Notes: a model not told the origin generated them from the letters alone. Shown: positions 8,154 through 16,144, numbered from the stretch's first letter. The stretch is 64,000 bases of DNA from Solidesulfovibrio magneticus RS-1 (GCF_000010665.1 NC_012796.1:5108001-5172000), one strand, 5' to 3'. A program made the numbers and translations.

Positions 8154-9299
8154 ATGAACCCCGCCTGCAAGGACATCACCTCGTTTCTCGTCATGGACAT
8201 CCTCGAACGCGCCCAGGCCATCGAGGCGGCGGGCCACCGCGTCATCCACCTGGAGATCGGCGAACCAGATTTCGACATTCCCGAGTGCGTCAAGGACGCG
8301 GCGCAAAAGGCCGTGGCCGAGGGGCGCACCCACTACACCCACAGCCTGGGCATCCTTGAGCTGCGCGAGGCCCTGTGCGCCCTTTACGCCGACGAATACG
8401 GCGTGAAGATCAGTCCGGAGCGGATTCTGGTCGCCGGCGGCACCTCGCCGGCCATGCTGCTGGCCTTCGGCGTCCTGGCCCGGCCGGGCAAGCACATGCT
8501 GCTCACCGATCCGGCCTATGCCTGCTACCCCAATTTCCTGCGCTTTACCGGACTGACGCCGCGTTATGTGGCCGTGGACGAAGAAGACGGCTTCCAGTGG
8601 ACGCCGGAGCGTATCTGGGAGTCGGTCAGCGAGGACACCGCCGCCATCCTGCTCAATTCCCCGGCCAACCCCACCGGCACGCTGCTGTCCGAGGCCGCCT
8701 TGGAGACCGCCTGCGCCTGCGGCGCGCCGGTGGTGTCCGACGAAATCTACCACGGACTGACCTACGCCGGCCCGGCCCGCAGCGCCCTGCAGTTTTCCGA
8801 CGACGCTCTGGTGTTAAACGGCTTTTCCAAGCGCTTCGCCATGACCGGGCTGCGCCTGGGCTATCTCATCGCGCCGCCGTCGCTCATGCCGCTTTTGCAA
8901 AAGCTTCAGCAAAACCTGTTCATCTGCGCCTCGTCCGTGGCCCAATGGGCCGGGCTGGCCGCGCTGTCCCCGGACGGGCTGGCCGCGGCCGAGGTCATGC
9001 GCCAGACTTACGACGCCCGGCGCAAGGTCCTTTTGGCCGGCCTGTCGCGCCTGGGGCTTTCGCCGCGCGTGGAGCCCACCGGCGCGTTTTACGTGTTCGT
9101 GCGGGCCGATCACCTGCACCCCAACTCCCTGGCCCTGGCCTACGACATCCTGGAAAAAGCCCACGTGGGCGTCACCCCGGGCATCGACTTCGGCCCGGGC
9201 GGCGAGGGACATCTGCGGTTTTCCTACGCCAACTCCCTGGAAAACATCGAGGAAGGCCTGGCCCGGCTGGAGCGGTACATCACCGACCATTGCCGGTAA
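8154..9299 (+). CDS. PLP-dependent class I/II aminotransferase
   Basis: A 381-residue fold-type I aminotransferase. Visible features are HLEIGEPDFDIP near the N-terminus, the cofactor-binding SPANPTGT segment, SDEIYHGL (Asp/Tyr contacting PLP) and the Schiff-base lysine in NGFSKRFAMTGLRLGYL, followed by the substrate-carboxylate Arg region RFSYANS. Family members transaminate aspartate, alanine or aromatic amino acids; the substrate cannot be read from sequence. The start at 8154 is chosen because homology begins there, although the ribosome site is weak; an in-frame ATG at 8061 would add 31 low-quality residues. The gene closes the plus-strand block and ends at a strong terminator. Confidence 0.9.
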   Translation: MNPACKDITSFLVMDILERAQAIEAAGHRVIHLEIGEPDFDIPECVKDAAQKAVAEGRTHYTHSLGILELREALCALYADEYGVKISPERILVAGGTSPAMLLAFGVLARPGKHMLLTDPAYACYPNFLRFTGLTPRYVAVDEEDGFQWTPERIWESVSEDTAAILLNSPANPTGTLLSEAALETACACGAPVVSDEIYHGLTYAGPARSALQFSDDALVLNGFSKRFAMTGLRLGYLIAPPSLMPLLQKLQQNLFICASSVAQWAGLAALSPDGLAAAEVMRQTYDARRKVLLAGLSRLGLSPRVEPTGAFYVFVRADHLHPNSLALAYDILEKAHVGVTPGIDFGPGGEGHLRFSYANSLENIEEGLARLERYITDHCR

Positions 9300-9320
9300 A
9301 ACACCTCCGGCGCGGCCATG

Positions 9321-9350
9321 AAAAAAACCGGCTCATGGGCCGGTTTTTTT
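9321..9350. terminator. Bidirectional intrinsic terminator
   Basis: A-run, stem ACCGGC/GCCGGT and T-run form a symmetrical 12-bp arm hairpin with loop TCATGG. It sits between the convergent aminotransferase and hybrid kinase genes and can terminate both. Confidence 0.9.
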
Positions 9351-9374
9351 CGTTTTGCCGCAGGAGGCCTGCCC

Positions 9375-11120
9375 CTACTTGGCCAGGGCCCGCTCCATGG
9401 CCGCCGTCAGCTCGGCCGGCTCGAAAGGCTTGGTTACGTACTCGTCCATGCCCGCCTCCAGGCCCTTTTGGCGGTCGCCCTCCATGGCGTAGGCCGTCAG
9501 CGCCACCACCGGCATGGTCGGGGGGACGCCCTCCACCTGGCCCGAGCGGATGCGCCGGGTGGCCTCCAGGCCGTTTAGGCGCGGCATCTGAATGTCCATG
9601 AGCACCAGATCGTAAGCGCCGCGCTCCAGCATGGCCAGGGCCTCGCGGCCGTCGGCCGCCGCGTCCACGGCATGGCCGAGCTTTTGCAGCGCGCGCACCG
9701 TGAAAATGCGGTTGACCGGCTCGTCCTCGGCCAGAAGAATGCGCAGCCCGCCGCTCGTTTCCGCCGCCTTTTCGCTCTCCGGGCCGCGACGCGCCGGCCG
9801 ACTCCGACGCGGCTTTTGCGCCGGGAGCGGCAGGCCGCATTCCAGGGTGGCCGTAAACGTGCTGCCTCGGCCCGGCTCGGACACAAACGTCACGTCGCCG
9901 CCCATCATCCGGGCCAGCCGGCGGGCGATGGCCAAGCCCAGGCCGGCTCCGCTGTACTTCTTGGTCAGGTAATCCTCGCCGATGCCGAAAGGCTCGAAGA
10001 TGGACCGCTCCCGACCCGGCTCGATGCCGATGCCGGTATCTTCCACCACCAGACGCAGCCGCGCGCGTCCCTCGGGCGCGGCAAAGCCCTCCGCCCCCGG
10101 GCCGGCGGCCTCGCCCCCCGGCGCGACGCGCACCGTCACGTGGCCCCGGCGGGTGTACTTGAAGGCGTTGCCCACCAGATTAATAAGAATCTGCTTGATG
10201 CGGTTGGCGTCGCCGATGATCCGCTCGGGCAGGCCCGGGTCGAAAAAGTAGGAAAACTCAAACGAACGCGGCAAACTTTGGGCCATGAAATTGCGCAAAA
10301 GGGGCGTGAGTTCGGCGGCCAGCTCGAACTCGCGGGGGGCCAGGCGCAGCCGGCCGGCCTCGACGTTGGAGAGATCGAGCAGCTCGCCCACGATGTTGGT
10401 CAGCGTGGCCGCCGACTGGCGGATGACGCCCAGATACTCCCGGGTCTCCTCGTCGCCGCCCTTGTCGAGCAGGAGCTGGGCAATGCCGAGGATGCCGTTT
10501 AGGGGGGTGCGCAGTTCGTGGCTGATGTTGGCCAGAAACTGGGTCTTGGCCCGGCTGGCCGCCTCGGCCGCGCGCTTGGAGGCCAGCAGTTCCTCGGCCA
10601 GGCGCTTCTGGTCGGTGATGTCGTCAAAAGCCCAGACCACGCCCTCGGCCGCGTTGCCCGGGCTGATCTGCCGCGCGGCGGTGCGAAGGGTCAGGCGCGT
10701 GCCGTCGGGGCGCAGGAATTGGTGCTCGCCGACATGCAGGCCGTGCTGGCGCATGTCGTCATAGGCCTGGCGCACGAAGGCCTGATAGGCCTCGGGAGCA
10801 TCGAACAGCGCCTCGGCCGTGCGGCCGATGAGTTGCTCGCCCGGACAGCCCAGCAGCTCCGCGCCCCGGGCGTTGATCTTGACGAACCGGTTGTCCCGGG
10901 CCAGCACCATGCCGACCAGGGCGTTTTCGAAGATGGTCTCCATCTCGCGAAGGGCCTGGGCCAGGGTCGGACGAGGCGCCTGCGCCGCTACGGCTTGGCT
11001 GGCCACCTCATCCGGGTTCCGGGACGAGGCCTGATTCGCGCAGGAACTCTCCAGAGGACTCCCGCCCTCCTGTTGGCCGCCTGCCGCTGCATCCGGCGCG
11101 CGTGTTTCGTCTCCGGCCAT
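9375..11120 (-). CDS. PAS-domain hybrid sensor histidine kinase with receiver domain
   Basis: A 581-residue cytoplasmic hybrid kinase with no membrane segment. A PAS domain (about 58-172) is followed by a HisKA domain with phospho-acceptor His201 in [15 protein letters not shown]. Next comes an HATPase_c domain with the N box [10 protein letters not shown] and G boxes VEDTGIGI and [14 protein letters not shown]. The C-terminal receiver (about 460-581) has phospho-Asp509 in [10 protein letters not shown]. The start is supported by GAGGG upstream. Input to the PAS domain and the output partner are unknown; a receiver-ended hybrid needs an Hpt protein, and one is encoded at 28944-29309. It lies downstream of a lipoprotein gene in the same direction. 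Confidence 0.92.
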   Translation of the reverse strand: MAGDETRAPDAAAGGQQEGGSPLESSCANQASSRNPDEVASQAVAAQAPRPTLAQALREMETIFENALVGMVLARDNRFVKINARGAELLGCPGEQLIGRTAEALFDAPEAYQAFVRQAYDDMRQHGLHVGEHQFLRPDGTRLTLRTAARQISPGNAAEGVVWAFDDITDQKRLAEELLASKRAAEAASRAKTQFLANISHELRTPLNGILGIAQLLLDKGGDEETREYLGVIRQSAATLTNIVGELLDLSNVEAGRLRLAPREFELAAELTPLLRNFMAQSLPRSFEFSYFFDPGLPERIIGDANRIKQILINLVGNAFKYTRRGHVTVRVAPGGEAAGPGAEGFAAPEGRARLRLVVEDTGIGIEPGRERSIFEPFGIGEDYLTKKYSGAGLGLAIARRLARMMGGDVTFVSEPGRGSTFTATLECGLPLPAQKPRRSRPARRGPESEKAAETSGGLRILLAEDEPVNRIFTVRALQKLGHAVDAAADGREALAMLERGAYDLVLMDIQMPRLNGLEATRRIRSGQVEGVPPTMPVVALTAYAMEGDRQKGLEAGMDEYVTKPFEPAELTAAMERALAK

Positions 11121-11221
11121 TTAACCCTCGCCGTTCCAACGCTTCGATGCGAACGGGTTGTCGTACCGTCGAGCCTACTCCCAAGGGCGGCCCATCGCAA
11201 CACGGGCCTTGAAAAAAACGG

Positions 11222-11572
11222 CTACGACCGGTCACGCCGCCGGCAGAACTGGTCGCACAAATCGATGGCCCGATCCAGGATGCCGGCGCAGCCGTTGGTC
11301 AGATTGGCCACGTACAAGGCGTCGCCGGTCTTGCGGCACATGGTCAGACAGGCCGACAACTCCGTCGGCGGCTGACTGAGTTCCTGCTTGAACCGGTTGC
11401 AGATGGGATCGGAAAGACAGGCGTTTGGCCCGGGCAAGGCCGAACAATATTCGTAATAGTCCGTCACCGTCATCACCGGCGGCTTGTCGCCGCCCAGCCC
11501 GCCGCCCTGCCCGGCGCAGCCCGCCAGAAGCATCAACAACACCGCCGCCAAAAGACTCGTCCGCACCGCCAT
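11222..11572 (-). CDS. Small Cys-rich lipoprotein, function unknown
   Basis: A 116-residue product with a classical lipoprotein signal: a short positive N-terminus, hydrophobic core and lipobox LAGC (Cys at about residue 19). The mature part contains about seven further Cys residues (YCSAL, ACLSDP, ICNRF, ACLTMC, GCAG, LCDQFC), suggesting disulfides in the periplasm. The ATG at 11572 has GGAG upstream; the longer frame to 11653 adds no plausible signal. I do not recognise the family. It lies 101 bases upstream of the hybrid kinase and may be co-transcribed. Confidence 0.75.
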   Translation of the reverse strand: MAVRTSLLAAVLLMLLAGCAGQGGGLGGDKPPVMTVTDYYEYCSALPGPNACLSDPICNRFKQELSQPPTELSACLTMCRKTGDALYVANLTNGCAGILDRAIDLCDQFCRRRDRS

Positions 11573-11748
11573 GACCGCTCCAATCGTTAAGGGTTGCAGC
11601 GTAACACTCTGCCCAACAGCCGGCTTCGTGTAAAGCGATTTACCAACCGACACAACTATTCGCCAATACTAATTAAAAGATTTATGACATAGACTGACTG
11701 GTACGTGTCCGCCTTCCATGGTCTTTCTGGAACCAAGGATGGTGCAAC

Positions 11749-11994
11749 ATGAACACGCATTCGGCCCTGCCGGCCATGCCGGCCGACCTGCGAAACGCGG
11801 TCCTGTCCCACTACACCACTTTCAGCGAAGACGGCACATTGTGCTACGTCGCGGACAAGGTGCATCGCAATTGCCCGGACTGCGGCACCGTTTTTACCGG
11901 CTCGGCCAGCCGCCTAGCCTTTGGCGGCGGTCCGGCCTGTCCCTTCTGCCGGGGGCTGGCCTCAAAGCCCTTGCCCGAGGCGGGCTGGGCATGA
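11749..11994 (+). CDS. Small zinc-ribbon-like phage-associated protein
   Basis: An 81-residue protein with paired CPDC (about residues 42-45) and CPFC (65-68) knuckles spaced like a zinc ribbon, so metal binding and nucleic-acid or protein contact are plausible. The ATG at 11749 is preceded by a weak AAGGA-type site. It is the first of four small ORFs leading to the terminase genes; its stop codon overlaps the next start (ATGA). No named family is recognised with confidence. Confidence 0.65.
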   Translation: MNTHSALPAMPADLRNAVLSHYTTFSEDGTLCYVADKVHRNCPDCGTVFTGSASRLAFGGGPACPFCRGLASKPLPEAGWA

Positions 11995-12218
11995 ACGCCG
12001 CGTCCCCCGCCGCCTCGCGCAAGCTCTGGGCCGCCGGCCTGGCCATCGCCGCCGTGGCCCTTAGCCGCAAGTACAGCCTGGGGCTGACCCCGGACGAGAT
12101 CCAGGCCATCACCGACATTGCGCTCACGGCCATCGGCTCCCAGGCCGGCATCGATCTGGCCGAAAAAGCCCTGCCGCTGCTGGCCAAACCCCAAACGCCC
12201 ACGGAGCCCCGGACATGA
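11991..12218 (+). CDS. Small hydrophobic phage-associated protein (holin-like candidate)
   Basis: A 75-residue protein with one hydrophobic stretch near the N-terminus (LWAAGLAIAAVAL, about residues 12-24) and a second moderately hydrophobic helix. It starts in an ATGA overlap with the preceding zinc-ribbon gene and ends in another ATGA overlap with the next gene, so it is translationally coupled on both sides. Size and position upstream of terS would fit a holin or lysis accessory protein, but only one clear membrane helix is present; the function is a guess. Confidence 0.6.
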   Translation: MNAASPAASRKLWAAGLAIAAVALSRKYSLGLTPDEIQAITDIALTAIGSQAGIDLAEKALPLLAKPQTPTEPRT

Positions 12219-12484
12219 ATCCCGACGCCCTGGTGCTGCCGGCCTGGAGTTCGCTGCTCGTCGGCATGGCCCTGTTTTTCGCCCGCAAATGGATCAATGA
12301 CGTGGCCCGGGCCATCGACAAGCTCGAAGAACGGATGCGGGCCTACGAAAAGGCCCAGATCGACTGCCGCCTGGAACTGGCCAAGGGCTACCCCACCCGC
12401 GAGGAAACCCTGCGCCTGGCCGAACGCCTCGACAACCACGCCACCCGCCTCGTCATTCTCGAAGAGCGCGATCTGGCCGCCTAA
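12215..12484 (+). CDS. Membrane-anchored coiled-coil phage protein (DUF2730/spanin-like candidate)
   Basis: An 89-residue protein with an N-terminal membrane segment (about residues 9-24, WSSLLVGMALFFARKW) followed by a charged amphipathic helix rich in Glu, Arg and Leu (residues 30-85), the layout of DUF2730 or i-spanin-like phage proteins. It begins in an ATGA overlap with the previous gene. The same layout upstream of terminase genes is common in Mu-like and related phages; the assignment is structural only. Confidence 0.6.
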   Translation: MNPDALVLPAWSSLLVGMALFFARKWINDVARAIDKLEERMRAYEKAQIDCRLELAKGYPTREETLRLAERLDNHATRLVILEERDLAA

Positions 12485-12505
12485 CCACCCCCAAGGAGCC
12501 GCACC

Positions 12506-12604
12506 ATGTCCCTCGACAAACTCCTGGCCCTCAATCCCCACCTCACCCTGGCCGATATCCTCGCCCTGTGGCACTGGTCCGGTCCCTCGCGCCGGCTGCA
12601 CTAG
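12506..12604 (+). CDS. 32-residue micro-ORF with strong ribosome site
   Basis: A 32-residue ORF (begins MSLDKLLALNP, ends PSRRLH) follows the coiled-coil gene by 21 bases and has AAGGAG eight bases before its ATG. Leu-rich amphipathic composition and operon position argue for real translation. It may be a truncated member of a longer phage protein, because sequence immediately after its stop turns into simple repeats. Function unknown. Confidence 0.5.
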   Translation: MSLDKLLALNPHLTLADILALWHWSGPSRRLH

Positions 12605-12607
12605 GCA

Positions 12608-12638
12608 AGAGGGAAGAGGGAAGAGGGAAGAGGGAAGA
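12608..12638. repeat. Heptanucleotide tandem repeat (AGAGGGA, about 4.4 copies)
   Basis: Four exact copies of AGAGGGA and a partial fifth begin four bases after the stop codon of the 32-residue ORF. It opens the 446-base gene-free interval 12605-13051, which also holds three palindromic elements. Confidence 0.9.
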
Positions 12639-12664
12639 CGAAGAGCGGGCTCTGCCCGCGCCCG

Positions 12665-12685
12665 CCGGGGGACTTAGTCCCCCGG
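12665..12685. repeat. Intergenic palindrome (10-bp arms)
   Basis: CCGGGGGACT and AGTCCCCCGG flank a single central T. It belongs to the family of GC-rich palindromes found at 28433, 38320 and 61988 in this window. Confidence 0.85.
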
Positions 12686-12759
12686 ACCCCCAAGCCGGGT
12701 ATCGGGCAAGGGCGCAATCTCTCGTTCTCTTCATGCTTCCTGCCTTTCCCGGGCGAACC

Positions 12760-12836
12760 GGGGCGTTGGAATTTCCGGGCCGTCGAGCACCCGGCGGCAG
12801 CCGGGCGCATCGACGGCCCGGAAATTCCAATGCCCC
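12760..12836. repeat. Long inverted repeat with arms of about 36 bases
   Basis: The arms share GGGGC, one mismatch, then TTGGAATTTCCGGGCCGTCG plus one more base in perfect complement, and continue with further GC pairing towards a short centre near 12797-12800. It lies in the gene-free stretch before terS. Such a structure could be a cruciform, a MITE-like remnant or a terminator; no T-run follows. Confidence 0.85.
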
Positions 12837-12939
12837 ACGCGGCGCAGCCGCCAGCGCCTTGGCGCACGCCGCCAGGCGGTCTTCCCGCCCAACCTCACGC
12901 CGCAGCACGCCCTTCCCCGTCCGCGCCCATTCGGGGTTT

Positions 12940-12980
12940 CCAAAGGGGGTCACCCCCTTTGGCCGCCGGAGGCCTCTTCG
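12940..12980. repeat. Palindrome plus GCCGCCGGAGGCCTCTT module
   Basis: CCAAAGGGGG (12940-12949) and CCCCCTTTGG (12953-12962) form a perfect 10-bp hairpin with a 3-base loop. It is followed directly by the module GCCGCCGGAGGCCTCTT that recurs at about 36760 and 62008, and in reverse orientation at about 28418. Confidence 0.8.
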
Positions 12981-13051
12981 TATTTGTCTTTGTTCACCAA
13001 TCTCGCCGTCCGCCTGCCAACCAGGCCGCCTTGCGCCACGGAGCCGTCGCC

Positions 13052-13708
13052 ATGTCCGACAACGCCACGTCCCCTTCCGCCTCCCCTTCCGCCTCTTCTG
13101 CCACGTCCATCTCCTCTGCTGCTCCCCCTGTTGTTGGCGAACCGGCGTTGACGGACCAGCAGCGGCGGTTTGTGGAGGAGTATCTGGTGGACTGCAACGC
13201 CACCTTGGCGGCCGGTCGGGCGGGCTACAGCGCGCGCAGCGCCAGGCAGGCCGGGACGCGGCTGCGGGCGCTGCCCCATGTGCGGCGGGCGCTGGAGGCG
13301 GCCATGGCGGCGCGCAGCGACCGGCTGGGGGTGAGTCAGGACCGGGTGGTGTTGGAGCTGGCGCGGCTGGCTTTTGCCGACATGCGGGATTTCGCCAGTT
13401 GGGGGGACGGCTGCGTGCGGCTGCGGCCGTCGGAGGAGCTGACCGAGGATCAGGCGGCCTGCGTGTCGGAGATTGTGGAGACGCCGGGCAAGGGGGTGCG
13501 GGTGAAGCTTTTCGGCAAGCAGCCGGCGCTGGCCGCCTTGGCGCGGCACTTGGGGGCGCGCGAGGGCGGCGGCAAGGGGGCCGGGCGCGGCGACGCCGGG
13601 CCGGACGCGGCGTCCGGGGAGGGGGCGCGGCCGCTGACGGTGGTCACCTGGGTTCCGTTTCCGGACGCGCCGCCGCCGGAGGAGCCGGAGGACGGCCCGG
13701 GGGAGTAG
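13052..13708 (+). CDS. Phage terminase small subunit
   Basis: A 218-residue protein. After a Ser/Ala/Pro-rich leader (about 1-33) comes the Terminase_2 (XtmA-like) HTH core: LTDQQRRFVEEYLVDCNATL, then AGYSARSARQAGTRLRALP and the VRRALEAAM helix. The small subunit recognises the pac/cos site and loads the large subunit. The middle region is typical for this family; the last 50 residues are Gly/Ala/Pro-rich and likely disordered. The ATG at 13052 has CGGAG upstream. The usual neighbour, the large subunit, is 2.4 kb away rather than adjacent. Confidence 0.85.
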   Translation: MSDNATSPSASPSASSATSISSAAPPVVGEPALTDQQRRFVEEYLVDCNATLAAGRAGYSARSARQAGTRLRALPHVRRALEAAMAARSDRLGVSQDRVVLELARLAFADMRDFASWGDGCVRLRPSEELTEDQAACVSEIVETPGKGVRVKLFGKQPALAALARHLGAREGGGKGAGRGDAGPDAASGEGARPLTVVTWVPFPDAPPPEEPEDGPGE

Positions 13709-13772
13709 GCGGGAGGGGTAGCGGTCAGAGCAACATGAAACGCCCCATCGCGAGGGGAGCGGAGGACACGAC

Positions 13773-14465
13773 ATGGGCAGCAGCGATTACGGCACTCCGG
13801 AGCAGAGGCTTCGCTGGGAGCAGATGGAATTTGAAACTAAAGTAGAACTGGCGAGTTTCCATGCGATCTTAAACAAATTTGAACAAATTAAGAGTGGAAG
13901 TTTTTTTGATAAATCGAATATTGACGTGAAGGATGACCCTCTCTCGACAAGGCTATACATCCCGGCGTCACCTCCTGGCACCAGCATAGATGCCAACATC
14001 AAACAGGCTAGAGAAACCTTCGATCCTCTTTGGTTTGTTAGCATGGTCGCAAAGAACAAACCATGGGATTACAAAACTAAGGATAAAAAATACGAAGACT
14101 TTGGAAATTTTAATTACGGAGCGACAGCTTTAGCTTTCGGGTTCAAAGAAGAATGGGCGTTACGCGCAGCAGGATTTTATCATATTCACACAAACGTCGC
14201 CCAGAAACTTCGATCTCAGGGAGAATTATTAAAAAGCATTCTAGCATATGGCACATCGTTCCAAGGGCCACCATATGGAGACGATGCCAAGGATCAAAAA
14301 ATGAAAAAATTCGGATTCCAATACTACAAAGAAGTCTACAGCAATAGATACATGGGCACGGAAACATCTAAAGAATCTATAATGCGAGCAGCATCAAACA
14401 CAATAACAAGCAATTTCCCAGGAGGAAGCATCATCGCAAAAAATCTCATTAATATGACAGACTAG
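13773..14465 (+). CDS. Stand-alone polymorphic toxin type 44 (Ntox44-like) domain protein
   Basis: A 230-residue protein whose residues about 85-190 match the polymorphic-toxin type 44 pattern as I know it: FDPLWFVSMV, PWDYK (97-101), YEDFGNFNYGA (107-117) and a PYGDDAKDQKM-type segment (167-177) followed by GFQYYK. The family is a predicted RNase-like toxin domain usually found at the C-terminus of very large secreted proteins. Here it is short, with about 85 N-terminal residues, no signal peptide and no recognisable delivery domain. The gene is strikingly AT-rich (about 40% GC by eye) beside GC-rich neighbours, which points to recent transfer. A GGAGG site precedes the ATG. It sits directly after terS. 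No co-directional immunity gene follows; the nearest gene is a convergent membrane protein. Confidence 0.75.
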   Translation: MGSSDYGTPEQRLRWEQMEFETKVELASFHAILNKFEQIKSGSFFDKSNIDVKDDPLSTRLYIPASPPGTSIDANIKQARETFDPLWFVSMVAKNKPWDYKTKDKKYEDFGNFNYGATALAFGFKEEWALRAAGFYHIHTNVAQKLRSQGELLKSILAYGTSFQGPPYGDDAKDQKMKKFGFQYYKEVYSNRYMGTETSKESIMRAASNTITSNFPGGSIIAKNLINMTD

Positions 14466-14497
14466 ACGAGATACAAGAAAAAATATCTCCCTGCAAG

Positions 14498-15202
14498 TCA
14501 CTGACGAACATAAAACCACCCCTGTCCCAATATCTCGACCTGGATGGGCTTCTCGAAGGCGTCGTCATCGGGATACGCGCCGTCCGAACTGTACACCAAG
14601 CCCTCCCAGTAGCCCAAAAAGCCGTGGCGCGTTGCGAATACGGCCGTATTCCGGTTCCAGTCGCACTTCAGATAAGCGCCGTCCCCCACGACAGACAGAT
14701 GCCGCAGTTCGCGCGGCAAGACATAATAATGCCTTGTCTCCTGCGGCGGCAAAGAGAGTTGCTTGTCGCAAAAGGCTTGGACAACCGCCTCGCGCTCCTC
14801 ACGAAACCAGTCGTGATAGGCATGGAGATTCGTTGCGTCGGGACGGACGCCGCCAAAGGGCAGATGCGCCAGCAACAGGACCAGGAGCGGATAAACGCTT
14901 TGCAGCCACGGCAGGCGGATAAAGCGAACCGCGAGGTAAAACGCATAGAGAAACGTCGCGACCAGCACAATCGTGAACAGCGGCGGCGTCCAACCGGCCA
15001 AGGACTCCGGAAGAAAGGCCAAAACGGTAAACTCGTAATAGCGAAACGGGATTTCCGCCAGACAAAGCGCCAGGACGAACAGCAACACGCGGCGGCAATG
15101 CCGGATGGCCCAGGCCTGTTTCTCGGCTTCGGTCAGCGGCGCAGGCGGCGGCCCCCGGCGGACGCCGGGCAGGCGGGTGAGCCACGGCGGCAGTTTCGCC
15201 AT
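14498..15202 (-). CDS. Membrane protein with C-terminal extracytoplasmic domain, function unknown
   Basis: A 234-residue protein with three hydrophobic helices in the first half (around VLLFVLALCLAEIPF, FTIVLVATFLYAFYLAV and YPLLVLLLAHLPF). About 120 C-terminal residues follow, containing NRNTAVFATRHGFLGYW and EGLVYSSDGAYP. The start at 15202 is chosen from the charged N-terminus; the ribosome site is weak. It is GC-rich, unlike the toxin-like gene it converges on (33 bases between stop codons). A role in immunity against that toxin is conceivable but immunity genes are normally co-directional; otherwise the function is unknown. Confidence 0.7.
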   Translation of the reverse strand: MAKLPPWLTRLPGVRRGPPPAPLTEAEKQAWAIRHCRRVLLFVLALCLAEIPFRYYEFTVLAFLPESLAGWTPPLFTIVLVATFLYAFYLAVRFIRLPWLQSVYPLLVLLLAHLPFGGVRPDATNLHAYHDWFREEREAVVQAFCDKQLSLPPQETRHYYVLPRELRHLSVVGDGAYLKCDWNRNTAVFATRHGFLGYWEGLVYSSDGAYPDDDAFEKPIQVEILGQGWFYVRQ

Positions 15203-15267
15203 GTCACTGCGCTTTGCCTTGAGGCAATCGCCCTGATGGCCGCTTGGGGATGGCGAACACGGGGCTG

Positions 15268-15540
15268 CTACTTGGTAAACAGCTTCATGAGAGCGGCGAT
15301 CAGCGCGGCCTGTCCGATCAACATGGCGGCCACCCATTTGAGAATATCCGCCTTGGTGTCGGCATTGAGCTTGGCCATCTCGGCCAGGAGACGAAGTTCC
15401 GTTTCGCGCAAATCGTGCTTGGTGGCGATCTCGCGCTTGGCGTCCTCATCCTGCTTTTCCAGGATGCTGATAAGGACGCCGGCCGCTTCCTCGCCCAGGG
15501 CTTTTTCCAGCCTTTTCGAGTCGTCAAAAAGAAGGGTCAT
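15268..15540 (-). CDS. Coiled-coil protein with C-terminal membrane anchor (DUF1640-like)
   Basis: A 90-residue protein with the layout of DUF1640/CCDC90-like bacterial proteins: an N-terminal helix beginning FDDSKRLEKALGEEAA, a charged coiled coil containing the typical EIATKHDLRETELRLLAEMA, and a C-terminal transmembrane helix AAMLIGQAALIAALMKL. GGTGAGG precedes the ATG. Such genes are widespread in accessory regions and their role is unsettled. It lies in the minus-strand trio inserted between terS and terL. Confidence 0.75.
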   Translation of the reverse strand: MTLLFDDSKRLEKALGEEAAGVLISILEKQDEDAKREIATKHDLRETELRLLAEMAKLNADTKADILKWVAAMLIGQAALIAALMKLFTK

Positions 15541-15645
15541 GCCTCACCCGTGCATCCATTCCCGGTTCAAGTCAAGACGCCGCAGGCGGCAAGGCGCATC
15601 CTTTGCAAATCATGACTTCTGGCCCCTCCCACGCGCCCACAAGCC

Positions 15646-16041
15646 TCACACTCCTGACGGCGAACGCCAGGACAAATAATACTTCTCCTTGTCTCCGGCG
15701 TGCCCCGCGCCGACCGCGCCGAGTTCGCAGTCGTCGCCTTCCCGCGGGCCAGGCGTGGACTGACGGGCAGACGGTCGCGCGGCCTGGCGGCAGCGGCCGG
15801 ACAGCGCTTCGAAGGCCGCGTCGGGGATGGCCGCGTCCGGGCTGCCGGCGTGCAGCGCCAGGGCCGCCACGGCGCAATCGGCCACGGCCGTGGGCGGCGG
15901 CGCGGCATGGCGACGCAGCAACCGGGCATAGCCTGCGGCGGCCGGCTGGGACAACGACGGCACGGCGCACACGGCCAGCGCCAACAGCGCCAGGGCGAAC
16001 AGGGCGATGGCCAGACGACGTTTGCGCGGCAAGACCAGCAT
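15646..16041 (-). CDS. Small exported protein, function unknown
   Basis: A 131-residue product with an N-terminal signal sequence (basic RKRR, hydrophobic IALFALALLALAVCAV, Ala-rich cleavage region ending near residue 30). The start at 16041 is fixed by a strong GGAGGAG site. The mature part is Ala/Arg-rich with a few Cys; no family is recognisable, and the C-terminal third looks disordered. It is transcribed divergently from terL. Confidence 0.55.
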   Translation of the reverse strand: MLVLPRKRRLAIALFALALLALAVCAVPSLSQPAAAGYARLLRRHAAPPPTAVADCAVAALALHAGSPDAAIPDAAFEALSGRCRQAARPSARQSTPGPREGDDCELGAVGAGHAGDKEKYYLSWRSPSGV

Positions 16042-16144
16042 GGCGGACTCCTCCGAACGCGGCTGACGCGTCCGCCCCGGTCCAAGCCTGAATCGTGCCA
16101 AAAATAATTCCAATCATTACGGCTTTGCCGCCGGGCAGCGCGGC

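Noticed and set aside
12605-13051. CRISPR array in the repeat-rich gap
   Set aside because: The repeats are palindromes and a heptamer run of different sequence, not equal direct repeats separated by unique spacers.
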